Shown: positions 28,693 through 37,555 of the stretch, in pieces | Layout of the letters: each line of letters opens with the position of its first letter | Numbering within the stretch: position 1 is the stretch's first letter | Assembly: GCA_004298505.1 (NCBI GenBank) | Contig: SCRO01000056.1 | Location: 1-64,000 of the forward strand | Source of the DNA: Rhodanobacter sp. | GTDB lineage: Bacteria > Pseudomonadota > Gammaproteobacteria > Xanthomonadales > Rhodanobacteraceae | Direction of reading: 5' to 3' | DNA length: 64,000 nt | The notes under the pieces: generated by a model | Told to the model about the DNA's origin: nothing | Seen by the model: the letters and a program-made list of their open reading frames with translations, nothing else | Database searches by the model: none | Position numbers and translations under genes: made by a program

Positions 28693-28943
28693 CGCGAGCG
28701 GATGGACGCCGGGTTGTGTCACTGGCCGGTTCGGCGGCATGAATCATGCTTGGATGACGACCAGGCGCCAGATTGTTGACGTTGCCGCCTGGATGACGTG
28801 GCAAGGATGTGCCGCGTCGCCGCGCGGTTGCAGCCCGACCCTGAATCTGCCCATCGTCGTTGGATCGGCGGGTGGCGCAGCGTTCCGGTTCCCCTCAACC
28901 GTTGTCTTTGCGCCGCCAGCGGGCGGCATCGGTTTCGCCTCTT
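28693..28943. other. Spacer before the ATP-grasp gene, nothing recognised
   Basis: About 250 bp between the transposase remnant and the ATP-grasp gene. Frames are open on both strands but show no family signature; probably further insertion debris plus the promoter of the next operon. Confidence 0.4.
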
Positions 28944-30209
28944 ATGCCCATGCGTGATGACCCCCCTGGCGCGGCCACGGTTGCGCCCGTCCTGTCCGAA
29001 AGCGAGGTACCGCTATCACCCCCTCCATTGCTGGGGCTATCGGCACTATTGCGTGCAGCTTTCCACGAAGAGGATCTGACCGTCTTTGTGCCCGAACTGA
29101 TCAAGCGCGCCGAGTGTGAGCGTGATGCCTACGCGATGCTCGACCTGGCCCTGATCCAGCAGCTGCGTTTCCAGAAGGAAAACGGGCTGGCCGTGCTGGG
29201 CGAAGCGCTGAAACTGCAGCAGCTGTTCCGCATCGCCGGCGCGGATGACGCGGAGGTCCGGCTGCTGGTCTTCAAGACACCCGGCGATCTGATGGCAAAC
29301 ACCCCGATCGAATGCATACTTGATGATGCCGGGTTTGCCCTTGACGTGCTTTATGTGGGGCCAGGCCTGCCGTGGCCACCGCGGTTGCCGCCGCACGACC
29401 TGGTTTTCGTGGCAATCAGTGAGGCCGATGCGCATTGCTCGACGCTGGCCCGGCTGGCCGGCTATCTGGAAGGCTGGCCCCGCCCGGTTCTCAATGCACC
29501 GCAACGCATTCCACGGCTCTCGCGCAGCGAGGCCTTCGAGGTCCTGCGTGGCGTGCCCGGGCTGCGCATGGCCGCCACCCGCCGCATCGAGCGTGCGGCA
29601 CTGCACGCGATAGCCGCTACTACGCGGCCGGATGGCCCACTGCTGCCCGAGATCAGGTTTCCGATCATCCTACGGCCTCTCGGCTCGCATGCCGGGACCG
29701 ACTTGTGCCGGATCGACACGCCCGCCGAGATAGCGCGCTATCTTGAACAAGTCGCCGCGCAGCAGTTCTTCGTCGCCAATTTCATCGACTACGCCTCGGC
29801 CGATGGCCTGTACCGCAAGTATCGGGTGGTGCTGATCGATGGGCACCCCTACGTCTGTCACATGGGGATTTCGCGGCACTGGATGGTGCATTACCCCTAT
29901 GAGGAAATGAAGGCCGATCCGGCCCGACGCGCCGAAGAGGCGCTGCTGATGGAGCACTTCGACGACGATTTCGTGCTCAGGCACGGCGATGCCCTGCACG
30001 CGATGCAGCAGCGATTCGGCCTGGACTACGTCGGCTTCGACTGCGCGGAAACCGCAGCCGGCGAACTGCTTGTTTTCGAAATGGCCAATGCGCTGGTGGT
30101 CCATGCCATGGATGATCCCGCGCTGTATCCCTACAAAGCGGCACAGATGCACAAAGTTTTCAGCGCGTTCCACGCCATGCTGCGTCGTCATACTGAACTC
30201 GACGCCTAA
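28944..30209 (+). CDS. RimK-like ATP-grasp ligase of unknown substrate
   Basis: 421 aa. N-terminal helical part (LLRAAFHEEDLTVF, LRFQKENGLAVLGEALKLQQ), a pre-ATP-grasp region (ILDDAGFALDVLYVG, HDLVFVAISE) and a C-terminal ATP-grasp domain (FPIILRPLGSHAGTDL; FVANFIDYASADGLYRKYRV; DYVGFDCAE; LLVFEMANALV). Such enzymes join a carboxylate to an amine through an acyl phosphate. No ribosome site decides the start (28944 or 28950). It is 22 bp upstream of an aminotransferase gene, so the two probably form one operon; substrate unknown. Confidence 0.8.
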   Translation: MPMRDDPPGAATVAPVLSESEVPLSPPPLLGLSALLRAAFHEEDLTVFVPELIKRAECERDAYAMLDLALIQQLRFQKENGLAVLGEALKLQQLFRIAGADDAEVRLLVFKTPGDLMANTPIECILDDAGFALDVLYVGPGLPWPPRLPPHDLVFVAISEADAHCSTLARLAGYLEGWPRPVLNAPQRIPRLSRSEAFEVLRGVPGLRMAATRRIERAALHAIAATTRPDGPLLPEIRFPIILRPLGSHAGTDLCRIDTPAEIARYLEQVAAQQFFVANFIDYASADGLYRKYRVVLIDGHPYVCHMGISRHWMVHYPYEEMKADPARRAEEALLMEHFDDDFVLRHGDALHAMQQRFGLDYVGFDCAETAAGELLVFEMANALVVHAMDDPALYPYKAAQMHKVFSAFHAMLRRHTELDA

Positions 30210-30231
30210 TCACACGGACCAATCTTCCCTC

Positions 30232-31398
30232 ATGTTGTCAAACCTGCTCAATTTCTCCGGTGGCCCAGGCGCCCTGCCACCCTCGGTGCTGGATCAGACC
30301 CAGCGCGCGATCATCGCTTTGCCGGACACCGGCATTTCCATTCTTGGCATGAGCCATCGTTCGGACTGGTTCCGGCGCTTGCTGCAGGAAGCGCAGGACA
30401 ACATTCGCAGCTTCCTCGACATACCCGAACGTTTTCATATACTGTTTCTGCAGGGTGGCAGCAGCCTGCAGTTCTCGATGATTCCGATGAACTTCGCGGC
30501 CGGCACCAAGGCAGCGGCTGAATTCGTGGCCTCCGGTTACTGGAGCCGCAAGGCGATCCGCGAAGCCGAGGCCGTCGTCCGCTCCCGTATCGTGTGGGAT
30601 GGCGTCGCCGAAGGTTACCGACGTCTGCCGGCCTGGTCGTCGCTGGATCGCTCGGCACAGGCGCCGTTCCTCCACTTCGTCAGCAACGAAACCGTGGAAG
30701 GCCTGCAGTTCCGTGATGTGCCCCGGTCCAACGGGGTGCCGCTGATCGCGGATATGTCCTCAGACTTCCTGTCGCGCCGCTTCGACATCGGCGACTATGC
30801 GATGGTGTATGCCCACGCGCAGAAAAATCTCGGTCCTGCCGGGGTTACCGTGGCGCTGATCGACGACGCGATGCTGTCGCGCATACCGGCCGGACTACCG
30901 CCGATGCTAGACTACCGAACCCATGTCGAACATGGCTCAAACTACAACACGCCACCGGTGTTTTCGATCTACGTGCTCAATCTGGTAAGCCGATGGTTGC
31001 GCGACGAGATTGGTGGCGTAGATGCGATGGAGAAGATCAACCTGAGCAAGGCAGCCATGTTGTACCAGGCGCTGGAACGGCACCCGGAAATGATCGAGAT
31101 TCACGCCGAACCGGCAGCACGTTCGGCGATGAATGTCGCCTTTCGCTTCCGCGACCCGGCACATCACGACATATTCCTGGCCGAGGCCAACGCCGCGGGC
31201 TTTTCCGGCCTGGAGGGTCACCGTTCGATCGGTGGCCTGCGTGCCTCGCTCTACAACGCGGTCAGTGCGCAGGCGGTGCAGCAGCTGGCTGGATTGCTCG
31301 ATGACTTTTGCGCAGCGGCGTGCTTGAAACACGCCGGCAAGGCCCGTAGGTTAGGCATTAAGCCAAAGCGGCCCCAGCAAGAGCCAGCTTCATCGTAG
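30232..31398 (+). CDS. SerC-like class-V aminotransferase
   Basis: 388 aa PLP enzyme related to phosphoserine aminotransferase. LNFSGGPGALPPSVL at the start, HILFLQGGSSLQFSMIPMN, and the PLP-lysine motif AHAQKNLGPAGVTV are typical of SerC; GLEGHRSIGGLRASLYNAV near the end matches too. A housekeeping serC is usually beside serA or pheA; here it follows an ATP-grasp ligase, so a specialised role is likely but a serine biosynthetic function cannot be excluded. Confidence 0.85.
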   Translation: MLSNLLNFSGGPGALPPSVLDQTQRAIIALPDTGISILGMSHRSDWFRRLLQEAQDNIRSFLDIPERFHILFLQGGSSLQFSMIPMNFAAGTKAAAEFVASGYWSRKAIREAEAVVRSRIVWDGVAEGYRRLPAWSSLDRSAQAPFLHFVSNETVEGLQFRDVPRSNGVPLIADMSSDFLSRRFDIGDYAMVYAHAQKNLGPAGVTVALIDDAMLSRIPAGLPPMLDYRTHVEHGSNYNTPPVFSIYVLNLVSRWLRDEIGGVDAMEKINLSKAAMLYQALERHPEMIEIHAEPAARSAMNVAFRFRDPAHHDIFLAEANAAGFSGLEGHRSIGGLRASLYNAVSAQAVQQLAGLLDDFCAAACLKHAGKARRLGIKPKRPQQEPASS

Positions 31399-31401
31399 GG
31401 C

Positions 31402-31436
31402 GCTTTCAGACCGGCCACTGAGACCGGTCTGAAAGC
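31402..31436 (+). terminator. Strong stem-loop after the aminotransferase gene
   Basis: Perfect 13-bp stem GCTTTCAGACCGG/CCGGTCTGAAAGC with a nine-base loop, four bases after the stop. No T-run follows, so it may be a bidirectional stem or mRNA-stabilising hairpin rather than a classical terminator. Confidence 0.65.
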
Positions 31437-31496
31437 ATTCCGAGCAGCCGGTTTACATCGTAACTCTTTGATAAATAAAGATTACTAATTCAAATA

Positions 31497-31948
31497 CTCG
31501 ACCCCGCATCGCTGCTGTCTGAGTTCGCCTCACGCCTTTACGACCCTTCGCTCATCGAGCCCTTCCGGCTGCGTCCAGGGGCATTCACCCGGCAACGCAA
31601 ACTCACCGTGCCGCGCGTGTTCGCGATGATGTTGTCTGGCATGTGTACCTCGGTGCAAGCCGCACTCGACGACCTGCTGGTGCTCGATAGCGGCTTGGTC
31701 GGCCACACCATGGTGTGGCCACACTCGTGCAGGCGCAACACGCCTTCTGCATGCGTGTGGATGCCTGCAGCTGGGCCTGCGTCAAAGCGTTCGGGCGTAG
31801 CGGTGAGGCGCAACGCAGCGTCACCCTGACCGCGCCCACGGTCGCTGATGCGGCTACCTACGAACTGCGCCGCGAACCCACGCCCGTGCGTCTGATTCGT
31901 GATGTGACGCCGAGCGGCGCCTGGTTGTGGAACATCGCCAGCGAGTGA
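31497..31948 (+). pseudogene. IS4-type transposase remnant with frameshift
   Basis: First frame reads ASLLSEFASRLYDPSLIEPF and FTRQRKLTVPRVFAMMLSGM, the N-terminus of an IS4-like transposase. Coding resumes in another frame from about 31717 (LVQAQHAFCMRVDACSW ... SVTLTAPTVADAATYELRRE) and ends at 31948. An internal deletion or frameshift joins the pieces. Confidence 0.65.
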
Positions 31949-31949
31949 T

Positions 31950-32210
31950 TCCCCCACGCCATCCAGATCCTCGACAAGTTCCACGGCAAGGAACATGTGC
32001 ACGAGGTCGCCAACATTGGACCGAACCCGGCGCCAACGCCGCCCTGCGTTGCTGTCGCCTCAGCCGGCGCTACGAGGACTTCTGGGCATGGCGCGCAGCA
32101 CAAGCCCTCCCCAACGCAGCCGCATGACTCCGATTCAACCGCCCTTTATCACTTTTGGGGCGTGCCTCCGTGACAACACGATGCCCCGCAGGCTATTGAC
32201 ATTTACCTGG
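31950..32210 (+). pseudogene. Second transposase fragment (ISL3/ISKra4-like)
   Basis: A short segment reads HAIQILDKFHGKEHVHEVAN, which resembles the catalytic region of ISL3- or ISKra4-type transposases; the remainder is out of frame. Family assignment is tentative. Nothing else is recognised up to the outer-membrane protein gene. Confidence 0.45.
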
Positions 32211-32358
32211 GCTGAATAGTGTACCAGCCGGTATTGAAATCCTTCAGGATGAAACCTATCTAATGCCACGGCGCCACCCGTCTCGGGTAATCGCCGAGGC
32301 CACGGTCCACCTCTCCCCAAGGCCCCGTGGTCGTCCCCAAAAGAAAAAGGAGTACCCC

Positions 32359-32934
32359 ATGAAAACCACAATTCTTGCCGTTGCCCTCGCTACCGCCGGC
32401 GTACTGGCCGCCCCTTCCGTCCTTGCCCAGGATTCCGCGCCTGCCCAGCAGGGCTGGTATGTCGGAGCCAACGCCGGCTATGCCCACGTCAGCAAGGGTG
32501 TGTATGACGGTGGCGATATTGCCGGTGGCGTGAAGGGCGGCTACCGCTTCAGGCTGAACCCGAAGACTTCGCTTGGTGTCGAGGTGGGTTATCAGTATCT
32601 GGGCCAGGTCGACGCCTCTGGCTACAACGGCCGATCCAGCTCCAAGCTGCGTGGCACCACGCTCGGCCTCGATCTGCGCTACAACTTGAACCCGAGCTGG
32701 TACGGCGAAGTGCGTGGTGGTGCCTTCTACGCCCAGGGTCAGGGCTTTACCCGGGGCGCAAGCCCGCAGTTCCGCGATTTCGAAAGCGTCAATTACTACG
32801 TCGGCGCGGGCGTGGGCTACAACATTAACCCGCAGTGGAGCGTGGGCCTCAACTACGACCGCTACCAAGGCAGGGGCGGGGATGTTCATCTGGACACGGA
32901 TGCCTACACGGCCTCGGCGGAATATCGCTTCTGA
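32359..32934 (+). CDS. Small outer-membrane beta-barrel protein
   Basis: 191 aa: signal peptide (MKTTILAVALATAGVLAAPSVLA) cleaved before QDSAP, then about eight alternating amphipathic strands (GWYVGANAGYAHV; IAGGVKGGYRFRL; TSLGVEVGYQYLG; NYYVGAGVGYNIN) and a C-terminal EYRF ending in Phe, the outer-membrane insertion signal. OmpA-like/opacity-type porin fold. Ribosome site AAAAGGAG well placed. It stands alone, with its own terminator. Confidence 0.85.
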   Translation: MKTTILAVALATAGVLAAPSVLAQDSAPAQQGWYVGANAGYAHVSKGVYDGGDIAGGVKGGYRFRLNPKTSLGVEVGYQYLGQVDASGYNGRSSSKLRGTTLGLDLRYNLNPSWYGEVRGGAFYAQGQGFTRGASPQFRDFESVNYYVGAGVGYNINPQWSVGLNYDRYQGRGGDVHLDTDAYTASAEYRF

Positions 32935-32964
32935 ACCCTCCGGTCATTCGGAACATGCTGCGAG

Positions 32965-32990
32965 ACGGGCGCCCATGGCGCCCGTTTCTT
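32965..32990 (+). terminator. Terminator of the beta-barrel gene
   Basis: ACGGGCGCC-CAT-GGCGCCCGT followed by TTCTTT; begins 30 bases after the stop. Confidence 0.8.
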
Positions 32991-33211
32991 TAATGGACAT
33001 TTTACTCCACCGCAATTTTCTTTCTTGCTTTCTTGCGACCGCTTGGCCTACCAGGGTAAAAAGGAATCACGACCACTGGTAACGACGCCTTCTTCAGGGT
33101 GTCATACACATGCTGCCTCCAGAACGGCCAGACGTTGTGGACGCAATTGAAGTTGCAAAAGTTGTCAAACTGCTTTTGACTGAACTTTTTCGTGGTCCGC
33201 GTGCGTGCAGC

Positions 33212-34096
33212 TCAGTGGCGCATGAAACGGTGGCGCGCCACGGACAACATCAGTCGTTGCAGCAGGTTGTTGTTGCCGCCCGGCCGCCACGTGTGTACGA
33301 GCTTGTTGCGATAAGCATCGAAGTGCAGGCCGTGCGGTGCCGCGAGCACCTTGCCCCTGCCAAGCAGGATCTTCAACGCCTGGGTAGCGGCTATCCCGGC
33401 GCATATTTCACACGCCATCGGCGTCGACGGACCCCGGTGGTTGACCAGGTCCACCGCAGACGGCTCGACCAGATAGCCCTGATGCAGTACGGCCGGTGCC
33501 AATCCCACCATGAAGCGCAGCAACTGCTCGTTGGTCGTTTTCCCTTCCAGCCGGAAATACTGTTCGAATGTCATCCGCCCCGGCAGGAACGCCAGCACCG
33601 CGGCACCCATGCCCAACGGCGCTGCGGTAAGCGCCGGAATGCCGCGCTCGGCACACAAGGCGAACAGCTTGGCACGGATATCGAGTACGAAGAAATCCAG
33701 CCCGTCGACATACAGATCCACCCCGGACAGGAACTGCTCCATGTTGTCGACGGTGACACCGTTGGAAAACTTGTTGATGTCCAGATCCGGATTGATATCC
33801 CGCGCCATCCGGGACACGACCTCGACTTTGGGCTGGCCCATCGTCGACTGGAACGCGCCGGCCTGTCGGTTGAGATTTTCCGTGCCGAAACGGTCCAGAT
33901 CCGCCAGGTTGAACGACTCGATACCGAGTCGGGTCAGGGTCAACAGATGGCTACCGCCCACACCGCCTAGTCCGGCAATCGCCACGCGCCTGGAACGAAG
34001 CCGCGCCTGGTCGGCCGCGGTAATCCAGCCGATCGTGCGGCTGAAGGCCGTGGCGTAGTCGAACGGCGCGGTGGTGACCGGTGCATCAGACATCAT
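33212..34096 (-). CDS. ThiF/MoeB/E1-like adenylyltransferase
   Basis: 294 aa. Nucleotide-binding RVAIAGLGGVGGSHLLTL (28-50 region), DLDRFGTENLNRQAG, a conserved Asp in YVDGLDFF, and CEICAG near 220. These enzymes adenylate a C-terminal carboxylate or a small acid. Related domains occur fused to a nitroreductase-like domain in proteins such as mycobacterial Rv1355c (from memory); here a nitroreductase-like gene lies 1.9 kb upstream on the same strand, separated by a PEP-CTERM gene. Ribosome site weak. Confidence 0.88.
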   Translation of the reverse strand: MMSDAPVTTAPFDYATAFSRTIGWITAADQARLRSRRVAIAGLGGVGGSHLLTLTRLGIESFNLADLDRFGTENLNRQAGAFQSTMGQPKVEVVSRMARDINPDLDINKFSNGVTVDNMEQFLSGVDLYVDGLDFFVLDIRAKLFALCAERGIPALTAAPLGMGAAVLAFLPGRMTFEQYFRLEGKTTNEQLLRFMVGLAPAVLHQGYLVEPSAVDLVNHRGPSTPMACEICAGIAATQALKILLGRGKVLAAPHGLHFDAYRNKLVHTWRPGGNNNLLQRLMLSVARHRFMRH

Positions 34097-34541
34097 GCGA
34101 CACCTATCTCGGCATTATTGCGTAAAACCGTAGCCAATCAGGTACGGTAACACCGGCTTGCGGCGGGACACAATCGCGCCATTTAGCCCCAGGGGTCGCG
34201 ATTGATGGGGCATGCACAGCCACAATGGCCCTGCAAATCGTCCATCGACGAGAGACGGATCGCGCAAGATGGTCCGGCATTATTCACGGCACTGGCGCCT
34301 TGGCCCGGCTCGGGCCTCTGCTGCACCGGTACTTTCGCCGTGTCGTCGCCTACTTGTCCCGGACCACGCCTCGCTACAGCACTAGCTCGAGCAGGGGCCG
34401 GATGGAGTCGTGGCGCGTGGCGCGGCCGTGTTGCCGCGACCGTCCAGCAAACCGGTTCAATAAAAGCAGCGCACAGAAAAATGGCGCCGCTTGGGAAAGC
34501 GGCGCCATCAATTGTCAAACAGCATCCACCAGCTGCCTGCC
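34097..34541. other. Intergenic region before the ThiF gene
   Basis: About 445 bp. Contains the terminator of the PEP-CTERM gene near its right end and the ThiF leader on the left. Plus-strand frames are open but have no signature, signal peptide or ribosome site; no gene supported. Confidence 0.5.
34475..34508 (-). terminator. Terminator of PEP-CTERM gene 1
   Basis: ATGGCGCCGCTT/AGCGGCGCCAT stem with a five-base loop, followed on the minus strand by ATTTTTCTG; 34 bases after the stop. Confidence 0.85.
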
Positions 34542-35366
34542 TTATGAGAGCTTCTCAGCCTCTTTGCGGCGCCACCAGGTGAAGAGGCCCAGGAAAGCCA
34601 AGCCAAGGCCCAGCAGACCAGCGGTACCCGGCTCCGGTACTGGCACTGCCGTGGTGCCGGTCAACGAACCGTTACCCTCAATCGGATAATGGCAGAGATT
34701 GGTCGGGTCGGACGATACTGACGTACACGATTTAGCCGGCTTGGTCAGGAACGACGAAACAAGGTTGAAATCCGCCCATCCGCCGATACCGTCGGAAATG
34801 GTGTTGGAGTTGAGCCAGGGCGCCGCATCGCCTCCCATGACATCCACCAACCCGAATCCGCCCGAACCAACCGTGGGGTCGCTGGTGGTGCCATCGATCG
34901 TGGCATAAAGCTGCCCCAACTGACCCGGCTGCGAAAAGCCGGCACCTGGGGCTGTATGGCCGGCCAAGGTGACCCATGGCGTACCGCCGCTGGCCGAGGT
35001 GGGATTGCCAAAGCTGAAGCTTCCAGCAGGGGCAACGTAGAACTCGTAGCTTCCGTTGTTAAACACGACCTGGTTACCGTTGATGTTCGACACCGTGTAC
35101 TGGAACGTGAAGGTGAGATCGCAACTTGCACAAAAACTTTTGTTCCCGTTGATCGAGCCGATCTGACCGTAGCCCATCAGTGTGTTGCCGACGCTCGAAA
35201 CGGACGATTCGCGCAGGTCAATCGACTGAATAGTCAGGTCGAAATCACTACTGCTATTCCACGTGATGCCGTCCACATTGATGGGCGTCGCAAGCGTCGA
35301 TCCACTCCACGCACCCAGCGCCAGCGCGCACGCAAGTGCGGTTCCGATGTATTTCTTCTTCAACAT
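34542..35366 (-). CDS. PEP-CTERM sorting-domain protein 1
   Basis: 274 aa. Signal peptide (MLKKKYIGTALACALALGAW ... STLA), Gly/Ser/Asn-rich beta-structured body, and a C-terminal sorting tail: VPVPEPGTAGLLGLGLAFLG, then WWRRKEAEKLS. PEP-CTERM proteins are cleaved and transferred by an exosortase (XrtA) in bacteria with matching exopolysaccharide clusters. ATG follows GAGGAG. Preceded by a sigma-54 promoter and an upstream dyad shared with the other PEP-CTERM genes. Function of the body unknown. Confidence 0.9.
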   Translation of the reverse strand: MLKKKYIGTALACALALGAWSGSTLATPINVDGITWNSSSDFDLTIQSIDLRESSVSSVGNTLMGYGQIGSINGNKSFCASCDLTFTFQYTVSNINGNQVVFNNGSYEFYVAPAGSFSFGNPTSASGGTPWVTLAGHTAPGAGFSQPGQLGQLYATIDGTTSDPTVGSGGFGLVDVMGGDAAPWLNSNTISDGIGGWADFNLVSSFLTKPAKSCTSVSSDPTNLCHYPIEGNGSLTGTTAVPVPEPGTAGLLGLGLAFLGLFTWWRRKEAEKLS

Positions 35367-35446
35367 GACTTTCTCCTCGACTGAGAACCAATCCAGACAA
35401 CCGTAGCGGTGGCGCCCGATTGACGCTGACCTCAATGTATCCAAAA

Positions 35447-35461
35447 GCAAAGGACGTGCCA
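35447..35461 (-). promoter_or_regulatory. Sigma-54 promoter of PEP-CTERM gene 1
   Basis: Minus strand reads TGGCACG-TCCT-TTGC, perfect -24/-12 element. Predicted start about 70 bases before the ATG; the conserved dyad at 35525 lies 64 bp further upstream. Confidence 0.85.
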
Positions 35462-35524
35462 TGACTGTAAGATATTGTTTTAAATGAAATTGATTATTCG
35501 AGGCTCCCGGCTTCACTCGTTATT

Positions 35525-35541
35525 TGTAAGGTATCCCGACA
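35525..35541 (+). promoter_or_regulatory. PEP-CTERM box 1 (putative PrsR site)
   Basis: TGTAAGGTATCCCGACA. Partial dyad (TGT..GG...CC..ACA) as expected for a Fis-type enhancer-binding protein. Begins 64 bp upstream of the sigma-54 element and reads on the strand opposite to the gene, as in the other two copies attached to PEP-CTERM genes. Confidence 0.75.
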
Positions 35542-35992
35542 TCATGTCGTGGTGGAGTGCCGGTGATCGAATCGAGCACGACGTACCAGGCACGCGAACC
35601 GAGGATGCAACGTATCGTTGTAACATGTTGATTAGTGACCTTTTTCAGTAAAAAGCCGTCGATCGGCCGCCGACAATCGGACCAGTATTCGTTACCTGCG
35701 CCGGCACGCCTCACATCTCTGGTTCGGATGTAACCATTTGTTTTCGTTACAATTTATCCGGCAAAATCGACTTCAAGCCGTATGTGTAAAGTATCCCGAC
35801 ATCGGATGGAAACCACAGGTACTTCACACCGCAGCGCGAACCGCGAGGGCAACCAAAGGAAGGCCGACACGTTTCTGTTTCGGCGTTACGTCGCCGGGCG
35901 CCTACGCCATGCCGCGACTGATGACCGAAGAACCTGTCGCGCCGTGTCTGGAGCGATAGCACTCGAACGAATGTCGCTCACCTGCCCAGCTG
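35542..35992. other. Intergenic region with orphan PEP-CTERM box
   Basis: About 450 bp, AT-richer than its surroundings. Apart from the second dyad at 35785 there is no gene with a signature; small frames on both strands lack ribosome sites. It may be the remains of another PEP-CTERM gene or a composite enhancer. Confidence 0.5.
35785..35801 (+). promoter_or_regulatory. Orphan PEP-CTERM box 2
   Basis: TGTAAAGTATCCCGACA, 16 of 17 identical to box 1 and in the same orientation, but no sigma-54 element at the usual 62-64 bp distance (35707-35723 checked). Could assist the promoter of PEP-CTERM gene 1 from 324 bp away. Confidence 0.6.
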
Positions 35993-37066
35993 TCATGAAG
36001 CGTCGAAACTTGCGAGCGCTCGTCGTCCACTACGATCACGTGGTGCGGAGCGCGCATAGCCAATCCGTAAAAACACCAGCCCGTACCCCGGCGCACACAG
36101 CTGGCCCAGAGCCGCACCCATACGCGAGAGCCACCGTTGAAAGGCCGGCTCGATGGGTACGAACCCCAGGCTGAGTACCCCCGCCGCCGCATACGGCTGG
36201 ACCGACAGCCCGTCCAGCGTGGCCTGAAGCCACACACGCTGCAACGCGCGGCCCCCGGCGAGCACATCGGATCGCGCCGTGGACGGAATGACGAGCAGGC
36301 ACAGGCCGGGCGACAGCCGGATGGGCAGCCAGGCCGAGCGCCAGCCCAGCACCGACGCCGCACCCAGCCGGTTGAACAGGGCCATCAGCGCGGGACGACG
36401 CAGCGCCTGAAAGAACGGGCGCATCGGTGGCTCCACGGCCAGTGTCGCCGGAGCCAGGCCCTCCTCGCAGGCGCCGTGCCAGCCAGTGGCAAAGCGGATG
36501 CTCGAAAACAATTCCGCGTGCAGCGTCGGGCTCCTGAAACGCAGCGTCTCGGCCTGCCGGATGACGCCCAGTGCGGCTTTTCTCTCACGCGCTGTCGGTG
36601 GCCACCAAAGCCGCTGCCCGGGAATCAGCCGGGCCTGGTCATTCAGGCGCGCCTGCGTCTCGGTAGTGATCGGGCCGCGCCAGGGGAAGCGACGATCCGT
36701 GTGACGCTGCTCGATGGCTCCAGCCAGCGGCTCGATGGGGTCGCCCTCGGGATCGCGGCGCCAACGGACGCGGGCGACCCACAGCTCGTCGTCGTGCTGC
36801 GGGAAAGGCTGCAGGTCTGCCGCATAACCCAGCGAGCGGGCGTGGATGAGCATGTTTTCCAGGCACGCGCCGGCGGCCAGGTCGCTGAGCACATAGCGGG
36901 TATCGGATACGCGGCCACTGCGGCCTGCATCGATGTGCAGGTCCAGCGCGTCGCCGCGCCACGCAAACCGCCACGGCTGCGAATTATCCGCCGACGGCGC
37001 GGCGATGCCTGCGCACAGAATGGCTGCTTTCGTCTGTCGATCCACGGTCCGCGCCCGTCCCTGCAT
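35993..37066 (-). CDS. Nitroreductase-like flavoprotein (Rv1355c/Acg-type half)
   Basis: 357 aa. AAILCAGIAAPSADNSQPWR at the N-terminus is the FMN-binding start of nitroreductase-fold proteins of the Acg/SagB type; EQRHTDRRFPW and YAAAGVLSLGFVP are further conserved blocks. ATG at 37066 preferred to a TTG 45 bp upstream. In relatives this fold oxidises peptide-derived rings or is an inactive FMN store. Its neighbours, a ThiF-like enzyme on one side and a FeeM-like acyltransferase on the other, suggest joint action on an acylated amino acid or peptide. Confidence 0.8.
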   Translation of the reverse strand: MQGRARTVDRQTKAAILCAGIAAPSADNSQPWRFAWRGDALDLHIDAGRSGRVSDTRYVLSDLAAGACLENMLIHARSLGYAADLQPFPQHDDELWVARVRWRRDPEGDPIEPLAGAIEQRHTDRRFPWRGPITTETQARLNDQARLIPGQRLWWPPTARERKAALGVIRQAETLRFRSPTLHAELFSSIRFATGWHGACEEGLAPATLAVEPPMRPFFQALRRPALMALFNRLGAASVLGWRSAWLPIRLSPGLCLLVIPSTARSDVLAGGRALQRVWLQATLDGLSVQPYAAAGVLSLGFVPIEPAFQRWLSRMGAALGQLCAPGYGLVFLRIGYARSAPRDRSGRRALASFDAS

Positions 37067-37555
37067 GACAACTGATTCCGGCCGATGACGGTTACCTCGT
37101 GTACCCGGCAATCAGCTGGCCCGCACAGGTACTATACGCGAGGGCAAAGACGTGGCACCGAAATACGCCCCTCCAGGAACTGAAGGTCGGGGCGCCACGC
37201 CTGCTGGTGGAAGCTGCTACCCCTGCTGCCTGCTGCCTGCCATGACCCGAACGCGTGCGGCCCAACGTACCGATATCCGGTTGCCGGCATGCGATGCCTA
37301 TCGGGACAAGATCCGGGCGTTCCTGAACGTTTCCCCAGATAGCGACGCGGTTCACACAATCGCTGCGTCCAAAGTTATACAATCGGGCATGCCCGGGCGG
37401 TTGCGCTGCGTTCCGGGACTCATGGCGATGACGCATCCGTTGCAGCACCGACCAGCCCATTTGGGGCGACGTCGGCAATACGGGGGCCCAGCTCCAGGTG
37501 ATCAGGAGGGCAGCGTTCCGTGAAACAACCTGTCCCCAGATCGGCGTATTGAAGC
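37067..37555. other. Divergent intergenic region, nodulin-free, nothing recognised
   Basis: About 490 bp between the divergently transcribed nitroreductase-like and FeeM-like genes. No PEP-CTERM box, sigma-54 element or repeat was found. Open frames lack ribosome sites and family motifs. Confidence 0.5.

Noticed and set aside
30232-31398. Housekeeping serC
   Set aside because: Motifs fit, but the neighbours are an ATP-grasp ligase and IS debris rather than serine or aromatic biosynthesis; symbol withheld.
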